Source: Larix kaempferi
Lineage: Eukaryota; Streptophyta; Pinopsida; Pinales; Pinaceae
Direction: 5' to 3'
DNA length: 64,000 nt
Assembly (NCBI GenBank): GCA_027924585.1
Contig: BSBM01000779.1
Location: 18,582,001 to 18,646,000, forward strand
The position numbers and the translations under genes were made by a program. The notes below the pieces were generated by a model. The model saw only the letters and a program-made list of their open reading frames with translations, was not told the origin of the DNA and did not search any database. Shown in pieces: positions 47,438 through 58,420 of the stretch; within the stretch, counting starts at the first letter, position 1, and each line of letters opens with the position of its first letter.

Positions 47438-47951
47438 TTGAAGTGCTGAAAACTAAATCTGGTCTCGGATTAGGGTTTGTCAGAGAAACCCTAAAAATTC
47501 AAAATGTGAATTTCAAAATTCCAAAAGGATAGAAAGATGCGCCTTGGAGAGCTGATCATCCTAGTACATTCAGAATTTTAGATCAGAAAGGTCTTGCCCT
47601 TCAAAATTGCCTTTTTGTCCTCCCGGGTTCACTAGGGAGAGCCCTAAATTAGGGTTTGAGTTTCCCGGAGATCTACCCAGCCAAAAATCTCGATCCAAAG
47701 CTCTAACCTTCGATTTTTGCAAGGATCTTCCAGCTGTACCTTCAGTTTCTAGAAATTCCTATTTTTGTGGAAACCCTAATTTTTAGGGCCAAATCTGAAA
47801 ATGCTCGGAACTGAATTCTGATTGGATAGATAGATGCGCCTTGATGAGTAGATCCAATCTACTATACTGAATTTCAAAAATCTGTGGAGAGAAACCCAAT
47901 AAACAAGGAATACAAGCTTTCGTCACTGCAAAATGTCTTCTTCTCAGTTAA
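47438..47951 (-). other. 5' leader of the copia element
   Basis: Untranslated region between PBS and gag start, about 510 nt. 'AGAAAGATGCGCCTT' and 'GATAGATGCGCCTTG' show a small internal repeat. Confidence 0.6.
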
Positions 47952-47963
47952 GCTCTGATACCA
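47952..47963 (-). other. Primer-binding site for initiator-Met tRNA
   Basis: GCTCTGATACCA on the plus strand, TGGTATCAGAGC on the element strand, directly adjoining the 5' LTR with no gap. Standard for plant copia elements. Confidence 0.95.
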
Positions 47964-48565
47964 TGTTAAATTTTGAGTATTAAATTACAATACTATAGGA
48001 TCTTTGCTGAGAGAATAACATCTACAATATATCAATGCATGACAATCATAATATGACAAGCATCACAAGAATCAAAAGCATAGAGACAAGAGACACAGAG
48101 TTTCCGTGGGGAAAACCCTAAGGTGAAAAACCCCACAACTTCCTCAGAGATAGAGAGAGCAATGGCTCAACCAAAATACAACTAAATAACACTGAGATAG
48201 TCTCCTAGCAGATGATCCTCCTCCTCCTCACTAGTGCGCCACTTTCAGATAGATAGTGAGTTACTATTCCGAGTGAGTAAAATAGAGATCTCTTATCTCT
48301 ATTTATACTCACCTTTTTTCCCAGTGACTTACTGGGGCCGACTTGTCTACTTAAATACATCCACATTATATTATATATTAATCAGGGCCGACCCCATAAG
48401 GTGGTCTAATAACCCATCAGCAAGTACACACACTTGCGACACTTGTCAATCCACATGATGACACTTCCTTATAGAGGAATAACACATCTCTTATAAGGGT
48501 ACAGCAAATATATATATATATAATACACAGATGAAATACATTCCGAAGTTACATATACATCAACA
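47964..48565 (-). repeat. 5' LTR of the copia element (602 bp)
   Basis: Same ends as the other LTR. Differs by about 16 substitutions, the missing 9-bp CATCACAAG and four extra bases in the (TA)n run. Confidence 0.95.
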
Positions 48566-48760
48566 CGGTGGGGACTAAATGGTGGGGAACAATGTTTAAT
48601 TTGCACAACAAACTGATGCGATACCCTTTTTAGCTATTACAAGTACATTATTTTTTTGTAGATTGTGTTTTGCCTAAAATATAAGAGCACACTTTACATG
48701 GTTTAACCTTAACTACAAATTATAATTCAATTGCGTGTTACAGAATTTGTAGGAGCGACA

Positions 48761-51700
48761 ATGGAAAGTATAATTTTCACAAAAGGGGACTATGTTGACC
48801 TCCTAGTTAATGGTCAAGTTATTGGGCTAGGAAAGGTTGAATCTACAAAAGTTGGAACTTATTATGGTGGAGGAAGGGTTGTTGCAGGTTATGTTATGGT
48901 TTTGATAATTGATGTCACTCAACCACATTTGATTGTGGAATATGTTGATGAAGGGGACAAACATCCATGGAGGACTACAGATTTGAGGCACACCATAGGT
49001 AAATCAAATACCAAAGCATGTGTTAAGAATTATTCATAGTTTATTGAATGTTTTTTTGAGAAAATACTAAGTTTGTTATGTTTGGTGTACAGGTGCAAAT
49101 GTTTGTTCAACATTTTCTATTGGAGACAAAGTATATCTTTTACAACATGGAGTGAAGGTGGGTGAGGGCTCCATATTTAATACAGAGCTTGGGAATAAGG
49201 TTCATGGAAATATTGTAAAGAAAGGATGCATAGTGGTTAGAATTGAGAAGGTGTTAAAAAATGATGCTCCTTTACCACATCCAACTGGATTTGAGGAAAC
49301 ACTAGGGGGTGCAATAGAATCTTATGAGATTTGGCCCGAAATAGATTTGAAACCTCATTGTGAAGATCAACCCATAAATATTCCACAAGATAGGGCTGCA
49401 TTCACATGTACAAGGGTTTCTCTTACACATGGATGCATAGGAACAATTATGTGCATTGCCAAAGGAATGATAGTTAATGTCCATGAGGATGACATGGTTG
49501 TGGGTGAAACACTAGGTGAAGATAACTTTGGTGTTTTTGTGGAAGAGATACATGGGTATTGTGAAAGATGCAAGATTGGGGATAAGTCTATACATGGATT
49601 GGTTAGATGGCCAATACATAAATTGGTGGACAACATAGGTGAGATGTTAAGGGTCAAGACAAAGTACAAAGAGCCACCCATGGAAATGCTGATATGGGAT
49701 GTTATAGAGGATACAAGTCCTTTATACCAATGGGATGGGGATCTTTATAATCAAAAAGATCAAGATGTTAATGTTCTTAATGCATCGAGGCCATATAAAA
49801 AGATTAAACGAGCTATGACAAGAGAAAAAGTTGCAAAACATCAAACCAAGATAGATAAAGAGAAAGAAGTCCGACTTTTGGCTGCAGATGAATGTTGTAA
49901 ACAAGATTGTCTTCAACATGTGGATAGGAATGCCATTGCAAATGCTAGAAGGGATATGGAATGCAAAGACAAAAATGGTATCAGGGAATTTGTATTGAAT
50001 TCACTTGTTTCAAACACTATCATGTCAATGAGCCATGGCCATGGCCTACCTCCTATTATTAGAAAAGTAAAGGACATGAGATTTGATGGTAATGTTATTT
50101 GTAAGAAAGCATGGTACAAGGTACATAAGATTCCTCAAAGCACCTTCTATAGCTACCAACATAATTTTGAACAAGGACATATGGAATCCATTCATGGTAA
50201 CACCAATACATGTAAAGCATGTGCACATACTGTGGCGGCCATAGAAATACTGCATAAAATTGTAATGGACAATTCAGATTTTTTTCCAAACCAAACACGT
50301 CAAGTCGAAGCAGATGGAACTTCTTCTCCTCTAAGATTGTTGCCTTCGACTTACACACAAAGCTCTTTGTTAAAAGAGATCAATGTGGGTTTGGAAAAGC
50401 TCAATTGTCCATTAATATCACAACCAACAATGAGCAAGATTGGGAACACTCATTTTTGAGACGTGGCATTCTCAAAGAACACCAACTTCAGTAAATGTAG
50501 TGAATGTATTGTGTTGAAAGCACAAATGAAGTCAGCAACTACAAGAGAGTTGGAAGAAACGGCACGCGCTAGATTGAACAAACATAACAAGATCGTTATG
50601 TGCGGAAGACATTGCTACTATGCCCACAGAATCATGTCAGAGAGGTTTCCAAGGGAGTATTTGAGTATTATCCATGATAAAATGGATAAAACAAAGACTT
50701 CAATTCCAAGGCTACACGTCAAATCAAAATCTATTGTAGGAATAAACTTGGGTTTGTCATTGACAGGTATGCTAACACATGGGCATAAGACAGGAGGTTT
50801 TGGTCATTTCTCCCTACCATTTGTACATATGGGATCACAATTTACCATTACATCACTTGCTAAGTGCTTAAGGGACCTTGAAGACCCACATCTTGATATG
50901 TATGGTGATCTTCTTTATGAGAGTGGAAGTTCAAGAAACCCACTTTCAAATGCATTACTTGACACCTCTATTTACTCAAAATGTAGAGTGTACAAGGATG
51001 AATTTTTATCTCATGGAAGATTAGAAAATCAAGATATCGATTTTAAACCTCTTCCTCCACATTTATTGTTACAATTGGATAATGCAGCAAGTGATAATAA
51101 AAATCGTTATCTTTTCATGTTTCTATCACTTCTCACTGCACTTGGTGTCTTCATCACTATTGAGGTTGGGTTCTTGCTCATGGGACACACCCATGAAGAC
51201 ATAGACGGCACCTATGGGAGAATGTCTTCCAGCTTGAAAAGTAAAGATATATATTCTCTACCTGAGATGATGGATACATATCGCAAAATTGAAGAAAAAA
51301 GAGTGTTTCCACCTAAACTGATTGATAAGGTGTATGACTTCAAAAGATTCCTTAATGGATACATCAAGGAAGGAAAAAATGCACTAGTTGGACATCTTAA
51401 TGTTCAGTACTTCCAATTTCTTGTACTCAATGATGTTCCGGTATTAAGGTATAAAGAATCCATAAGAGATGTTGAGTGGTCAGAACTAGTTGAGTTATGG
51501 AATACAGATGATGAAGGTCGATCTAAACTGCCCATAGGGAAGCCATCTTTCTTACATCCCAAAGAGAATGAAATCTATTTAAAAGAACTAAAAGAAGGGA
51601 TAACATCATACATAAAAATGTGAAAAGACACAATGGGTGGTGAGGATTTGCCAATTGTTACACCAGAATGGAAAAATAAGGTAGAGTATTGGGAAAGAGT

Positions 51701-52262
51701 TCTTGATACTTTATATGAAGATTACAATGATCATACAACAGTGGATGCAAGTGATTCATCTTCTGAGGATTTCTGGCCCAAGACAAGGCAAACTCCAGAT
51801 GTTGGTCGTAATGCGCTTCATGTAATCTCAAATATTATGGATGGGGATTTTGATACTATGACATGTGAACCCGTGTATGTTGGACCCAAGTGCAATAAGC
51901 CAAAGACAACATTCAACCCTATTAATGATGTTGAGAAAGGAAAGATGTTGCTAGTTAGATCAGGAAACGAGGATGAAGGGGAGATGATTTGGATGGCAAA
52001 AGCCACCTCAAATATATTTCAAGATGATGAAAGTGATACTCTTCATGTTAAAGTTGATTGGTGGAAGCCCGGTTCAGGGAAATACAATGGAAAAGTATTA
52101 GAAGAATATTGGGTACCAAATCCTGATGACATAGAGCTTAGATCTATTCCAATTGATACCATAGTTTGGGCATGGATGGCTAAGAAAGAACATTGCAAGA
52201 AGGCCAAGATAAATAAACATGGTGTACAAGCTGTCCTTGACCTACTTGAACGAATAACATGA
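48761..52262 (+). pseudogene. DUF7869-type transposase-like protein, two exons, two in-frame TGA
   Basis: Exon 1 (ATG 48761 to 48998) and exon 2 (49093-52262) join in frame through a 94-bp GT-AG intron, giving 1,135 codons with TGA at 50457 and 51621. Upstream 'TTGCGTGTTACAG' may be the acceptor of a further 5' exon. Regions: an SH3-like N-terminus (48.76-49.0 kb); a DUF8039-like module 'VHGNIVKKGCIVVRI..DAPLPHP..TLGGAI' as in plant Ptta/En/Spm proteins; a Cys/His region 'KCSECIVLK' (50.49 kb); and an RNase-H-like core with 'IIHDKMDKTK', 'LLLQLDNAASDNKNRYLFMF' (Asp at 51078) and 'GHTHEDIDGTYGRMS' (51183 on). Such proteins occur in plants, animals and oomycetes and are thought to be transposases of uncharacterised elements. 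The acidic residues of those three motifs are my candidate catalytic triad. Element ends were not found. The copia element sits 195 bp upstream of the ATG. Confidence 0.75.
48999..49092 (+). other. 94-bp phase-1 intron of the DUF7869-type gene
   Basis: Donor ATAG|GTAAAT, acceptor TTTGGTGTACAG|GT. Splicing joins codon G|GT and keeps the reading frame open on both sides, while the unspliced frame meets a stop. It is AT-rich like plant introns. Confidence 0.8.
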
Positions 52263-53954
52263 GATTAGGTGGAGATGATTCATGGATGTAATTTTGTTCT
52301 TTGGAGGACCAATTAATACATGAAGAAACATTTTTCAATTTTTCTTGTATATTGAATATTCTCTTCAAATTTATTTCAGGAGTTTTATATTATTTGGTAC
52401 AAATATGAAAATTTTGTTTAAATTGCAATGTATTCATGTGACGATACTTCATGCAAATTACATGACACCATGAAATATTAAACTTTCAATGATTTGCTTA
52501 TATTAACATAACTTCTCCCATAACTTGGATAATCAAGTCCAATAATGCACTTAAAATCAATATCTTCTAGTTTAGGCCTATTAAAACTATATTGGAGTTA
52601 ATTTGGCATATTAAAACTATATTGGAGTTAATTAGCATTGTCTTCAATGTAATACGTTCAAACACCAAACAATATCTAACATGGAAATTACAAATTCCAA
52701 TGCTTTGTCTAGATCGACATAACTTCTCACTCCATCAAACTTGGATAATCAAGTTCAATAATACATTTAAAAGCATCATCTTCTAGATACGATCTATTAA
52801 CATGATAATGTTGGGCTAGCTAATTCGTATTCTTTTCAATATGATACATTCAAACACTTCATGAATATATATTATAATAAAATAAATTAAATTGTACTAC
52901 TTTGTTTCTATTCCAATTCATAACAAAATTATTTATTTTGATCATTAAAAAACACGCCTAGACTTATAAAATATTTTCTTTTGACATCTGTAAAATGTTT
53001 CCAATAAAAATTACCAATAAAAGTTCATAATAATTTGATTTTGATTGTTAAATGACACACAAATACTTATAAAATATTTTGATTGTTAAATGCACTACCA
53101 ATAAAAATTCATAATAATTTGATTTTGATTGTTAAATGACACATAGATACTTATAAAAAAAATTGATTGTTAAATGCACTTTTAATAAGTTTAGTGGGTT
53201 TTCACTTTTGTATTTGTAAGAAACAAAAATGTACTTCAATGTTTCTATTCTAATTCATTGATTTCAAATGTACCACACTTCTCGATCCATCAAACTTGGT
53301 TAATGGAGTCCAGTAAAGCACTTACAAGCAACATATTATAGACTGTCTATAAAAACTTTATTATCGGAATAGCTAATTAATGTTTTTTAATGTAATATGT
53401 TCAAACATTTCAAAAATAAATACTGGACATACAACATATTATAGACTTTGTCTATAAAAACTTTACTATGGGAGTAGCTAGTTAATGTTTTTTCAATGTC
53501 ATATGTTCAAACATTTCAAAAATAAATACTGGACACTTGCAATAACTAGAATGGGTTTTCCCTCTTTCTTCATGTATTTGAAAAAAAACCAATTGTACTA
53601 TAAAATTTATATTCTAATTAATAATTTTTTTTTACCTTAATTGGTATACTTAGACTTTATCCAATACAATATTTTCTCTTGTTGGCTCTAAAATAGTGTC
53701 AACCACATATCATAATATATAGTATTGAATAATGAATATTTCTTTAAATGTTAGATGATTATATTTATATTATAAAAAGGAATCTAGGCTTAACCAATCA
53801 ACATAATCCAAAGTAATAATTGATAGTTAACAATGTCCAAAACATATAGAAACTTGTGGGCTCATAATAATCCCATAAAATGAAGGGAAAAAGTGAAGTG
53901 CCTAAGTACCTATTGTGCTATATACTTGACAAAAATGTCCTAAGGCATACAATA
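52263..53954. other. AT-rich flank with short tandem duplications
   Basis: A 30-bp duplication at 52577-52634 (TATTAAAACTATATTGGAGT core) and a 103-bp tandem duplication, 53329-53431 / 53432-53535. No gene seen. This may include the right end of the DUF7869 element, which I could not define. Confidence 0.6.
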
Positions 53955-55465
53955 GACAATACATATAAAGGGAAGAAAATAAAATAGAGTATGACCTAAT
54001 TTTCCATGTTGTTGCTCATAGATATGTTATCGATTATTTTTCTAGTCAATATTCTAAAGATTATTAGGGGTAGTGTCATCATCCACAAGTACAATATTAC
54101 AATGACTATAGGAGCTAATACGTCTTCATGGTATTAGAGGTTTCACCTAATTCCTAGACATTTCTAGTTCTCATTGTCTCTTGAAGTTGAGCAAAACCCC
54201 CCATGTTCTAGCCACCCATTATCAATATTGAGAATTACTAAGTTATTATGCAAATACATAAATTTGTTATAGTAACAAACACATTGACTGTTATGTCATT
54301 AAATAGCTTTCTAGGTCACTTTAAAATGGTGACAATCTCTTACTAATATGGTAATTCAACACATGCACAATATATGCTTTATCAAATTATAAATAAAATG
54401 GTTAATACTTTCAACATACAAATAATGCCATTAGATAAATTAATAGGTAAGAAATATTAATACAAATTACAAATTATAATAATAAAATAATGTAAAGAAT
54501 CTAAGTTTAAGCATAGGAAGATATGCTTCAACTTAATATAACTTTGATTTTATATAGCTTATAATGATAATATTGTAAAAAAAATGGTGAATATATAGCT
54601 TGAAATGAGTGAATTAAGTAATTTTTAGGTTTTTCATTTTTTGAAAACTCAATCTTGTTGAAGTTCTAAATTCTAGATCCGTACTCGACAATACATATAA
54701 AGGGAAGAAAATAAAATAGAGTATGACCTAGTTTTCCATGTTGTTGCTTGTGTTTATGTTACTAATTGTTTTTCTAGTCCATATTTTAAATATGATTAGG
54801 GGTAGTGTCCTCATCCACAGGTTCAATATTACAGTGACTATATGAGCTAATAATTTTTCATGGTATTAGAGGTTTCAGCCAATTCCTAGGCATTTCCAGT
54901 TCTTGTTGTTTCTTGAAGTTGAGAAAAAATCCCCATGTTCTAGCCACCCATTATCAAGATTGGGAATTAATAAGTTACTATGCCAATACATAAATTTGTT
55001 ACAGTAACAAACACATTGACTGCTATATCATTAAATAACTTTGTAGGTCACTCTAAAATGGAGACAATCTCTTACTAATATGGTAATTCAACACATGCAC
55101 AATATATGCTTTATCAAATTATAAATAAAATGGTTAATAATTTCAACATACAAATAATGCCATTAGATAACTTAATAGGTAAGAAATTTCTTGCAACATC
55201 TATTGTTCATGAGATGAGGTAAACCTTGATCAACTCAAATATTAATACAAATTAAAAAATTATAATAATAAAATAATGTAAGGAATCTAAGTTTAATATT
55301 AGGAAGATATGCTTCAACTTTATATAAATTTGATTTTATATAGCTTATATTGATAATATTATAAAAAAATGGTGAATATAAAGATTGAAATGAGTGAATT
55401 AAGTAATTTTTTGGTTTTTCATTTTTTGAAAACTCAATCTTGTTGAAGTTCTAAATTCTAGATCC
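53955..55465. repeat. Tandem duplication, period 732 bp
   Basis: 53955-54686 is repeated from 54687 to about 55465. Both copies start GACAATACATATAAAGGGAA and end near 'GTTCTAAATTCTAGATCC'. The right copy has an extra segment of about 50 bp at 55,188-55,240. Noncoding. Confidence 0.9.
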
Positions 55466-55500
55466 CTTGTATAATTCCAAATTTAATGAAATATGTGTTA

Positions 55501-57720
55501 AAACCCTTGTTCCGGAGATGGCACAATAGCACCATTTTCAGGTGTTTGATGCACAGTGGGGGGGGGTAACTGAAACTGAGTGTCTCGAATCCATCGGAAT
55601 CAACATATTCATGACTAGAGTCATGGTCTTGGTTCTATGGGAATTTTTTCCAGGCCCCCTGTGTCTATTCAAGGACACTTTGAGGATTTTCTCCAGGGGC
55701 ACCGAGCACAAACCGGTGAGCACACTTGGATACATTCAACTCGTACACATGCATATGGCCATTATGTATAAGTTCATGATGGTCATGCTCTCCCGGGAGC
55801 CTTCGGATCAGAAATGAACCCCTTGCACAAAATTGGCATGGCCTTCACTAAGCAAAACCCTAGTTGTAGAGATGGCACACTAGCACCATTTTCGAGCATT
55901 TGAGTCATGGTGGGGGGGTCCCCTAGTTGAAAAATGACGTCGTGAATCCATCGGAATCAATGAATTCACGACCAGAGTCAAGATTGTTGTGCTATGGGAA
56001 TTTTTTGCAGGTACCCTATGGGCATTCAAGGACACTTTGAGGATTTGCATCAAGGACACCGAACCCAAACCGATGAGCAGACTTGGATGCTTTCATCTCC
56101 CACACATGCATATGGCCATTTTGGATGTGTTCATGAAGGCCACGCTCTCCTGGGATCATTTGGATCAGAAATGACCACCTTGCACAAAATTGGCATGGGA
56201 TTCACTTAGAAAAACCCTAGTTTTGGAGATTGCACAATACCACCATTTTCGGGCATTTTAGGAATGGTGGTGGGGGTACCCTAGCTAAAACTCTATGTCT
56301 TGAATCCATTGGAATCAAACGATTCACAACTGGATTCACGGTTTTCGCTCTATGGGAATTTTTTCCATGCACCCCGTGGCCATTCAGGGACACTTTGAGG
56401 ATTTTCTCAGGGGGCAAGGAACCCAAACTAGTGAGAAGACCTGGATTCTTTCAGCTCCCACACATGAATATCACCATTGTGGATGTGTTCATGATGGCAA
56501 CGCTCTCCCGGGAGCCTTTGGATCAAAAATGATCCCCTTGCACAAAATTGGCATGGGGTTCACTCAGCAAAACCCTAGTTCTAGATATGGCACAATACCA
56601 CCATTTTTTGAATTTGAGGAACGATGGGGGGGCCTAGCTGAAATGCAACATCCCAAATTGATCGAAATCGATGGATTCGTGACCAAAGTCTCGGTATTGG
56701 TGCTACATGAATTTTTTCTAGGCACCCCGTGGCCATTCAGGGACACTTTTGTTAGAAAAACACGATCGCAGAGCAATAACAATAAACAAGATGCGAATAT
56801 AAATTACACAGACACATTACAAGAGAGACACCAATATATCATGGTTCACCCAAGATGGTTTATGTCCATAGTGAAATTGCCAATCGTTATTATTATACCA
56901 TCTAGCAAAGTGAAGAGATACAACTCGCATCACAGCCACTGCAACTTCCTCTTCACACTCTCTCAGTGTCTCTTACACAATATCAGAGATCTTTACAATG
57001 TCTAATGACTAATACATCAACCCTAGCCATATTACAATGTCTTTCTTATAAAGGGGAAATACAATGGGAAAATACCACAGGTTACCCAAAACCATGGGCC
57101 TATAAAACAACCCCAAAAATTTCCTTCGGGGGCACCATCCTCGATCCCTTGTGGGGTAAGGATTTGCCCCCCCAGACCCCCCCCGCTGGGGTGAGCGTAC
57201 AGTCCTTTTGCATATAATATGAAGTTGGGGTACAAACAATGATGAATAATAATATCTCTGAATCTCGTAGATCATGCTCGACAACCAACAACTTTGAGGA
57301 TTTGCTATGGGGGCACGAAACCCAAACTAACAAGCAGACTTGGATTCTTTCATATCCCACATGTGCATATGGCCATTGTGGATGTGTTCATGATGGTTAA
57401 TATTTCCCAGGAGCCTTTGGATCAAAAATGACCCCCTTCCAAAAATTGGCATGACCTTCACTCAACAAAACCCTAGCTCTGGAGATGGCACAATACCACT
57501 GTCTCTCGAAGCTTGAGGCATGGTGAGCGGGGTCCCCTAGCTGAAACCCGCCATCCCTAATCCATTGGAATTGATGGATTCAAAACTGGAGTCATGGTTT
57601 TGGTGTTATGGGAATTGTTTCCAGGCACCCCATGGCCATTCAAGGACACATTGAGGATTTGCTCCAGGGGCACTGAATCCAAATCGACGAGAAGACTTGG
57701 ATTGTTTCAGCTCCCAAATG
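55501..57720. repeat. Satellite-like tandem array A, unit about 357 bp
   Basis: Units begin near 55501, 55855, 56214, 56571 and 57471 with 'CCCTAGTTYTGGAGATGGCA' and contain 'TATGGGAATTTTTTCCAGGC' and 'AGGACACTTTGAGGATTT'. The fourth unit is split by the solo LTR. Open frames in several registers across the units are not conserved and I treat them as chance. Confidence 0.9.
56750..57290. mobile_element. Solo LTR, 541 bp, with 5-bp target duplication
   Basis: ACTTT at 56745-56749 and 57291-57295 flanks a segment starting TGTTAGAAAA and ending CAACCAACA. Removing it restores the repeat unit GGACACTTTGAGG. TG...CA ends and a 5-bp duplication without internal region identify a LTR left by recombination. 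No similarity to the copia LTR at 41.3 kb. Confidence 0.88.
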
Positions 57721-57725
57721 TTCAT

Positions 57726-58385
57726 TGTCATGTCTCCTCTTACCAATTTTATTTTTTGCATGGGCCTACAGCCCTATAGTACTGTTCATGGTTACACCAC
57801 TAGGTAGTAATTATACTTAGAAAAATATCAAAAGCATAACAATTTAAGTAATGTTTTTACCCAAGTGCTATAGTCCTTCAAACTATATGCACCCTTACGT
57901 CTTAAGTGTCGTAATACATGCATACTTGAACAAGTGCGTGTGATGTAGAGGTACTTTATTTCGACATGATGACACATCCAAACCTCTATAACTACAACAA
58001 GGGTGTAACACTCCATGACATGCCTAAGCAGTATGCATATAACACTTAGACTATGGTCTAGTATATATGCATGCAATAAAACCATGATGTTCCAGATCCT
58101 GGTATCTTTTCCAACTCACTCAGCCTATACCACATCTATATGTATTTAACACTATACATAGGCATGCCATCGTAAACTAATATCATCATTAATACTTCAA
58201 TTGAGATAGCCACAACTCTCTTCATTGAAGAACATATGTATTGACTACATACATATATATTTATATATCAACTTATATTAATGATAATTCCTAACATTAC
58301 GATTCCCACATGCAAAGGTTCTATAGTGCAAAAGTTATTTATTAACTCAATTAACAACTATGTACTAAATTGACCATGACTATTA

Positions 58386-58420
<35 letters not shown>

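Larger units (their letters stand above)
41313..48570 (-). mobile_element. Full-length Ty1/copia LTR retrotransposon, 7.25 kb
   Basis: Target duplication CGGTG at 41313-41317 and 48566-48570 brackets an element starting TGTTAAAT and ending ATCAACA. LTRs are 607 bp (left) and 602 bp (right). They differ by about 16 substitutions plus one 9-bp and one 4-bp indel, roughly 2.7 percent, so the insertion is geologically recent. On the minus strand the order is 5' LTR, PBS, leader, gag-pol, a long repeat-rich 3' untranslated region, PPT, 3' LTR. Gag, protease, integrase, RT, RNase H is the copia domain order. Confidence 0.97.

Noticed and set aside
50457-51623. Programmed readthrough or selenocysteine at the two TGA codons
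   Set aside because: Land plants lack the selenocysteine system, and neither stop has the CTA-type readthrough context. CpG decay is simpler.
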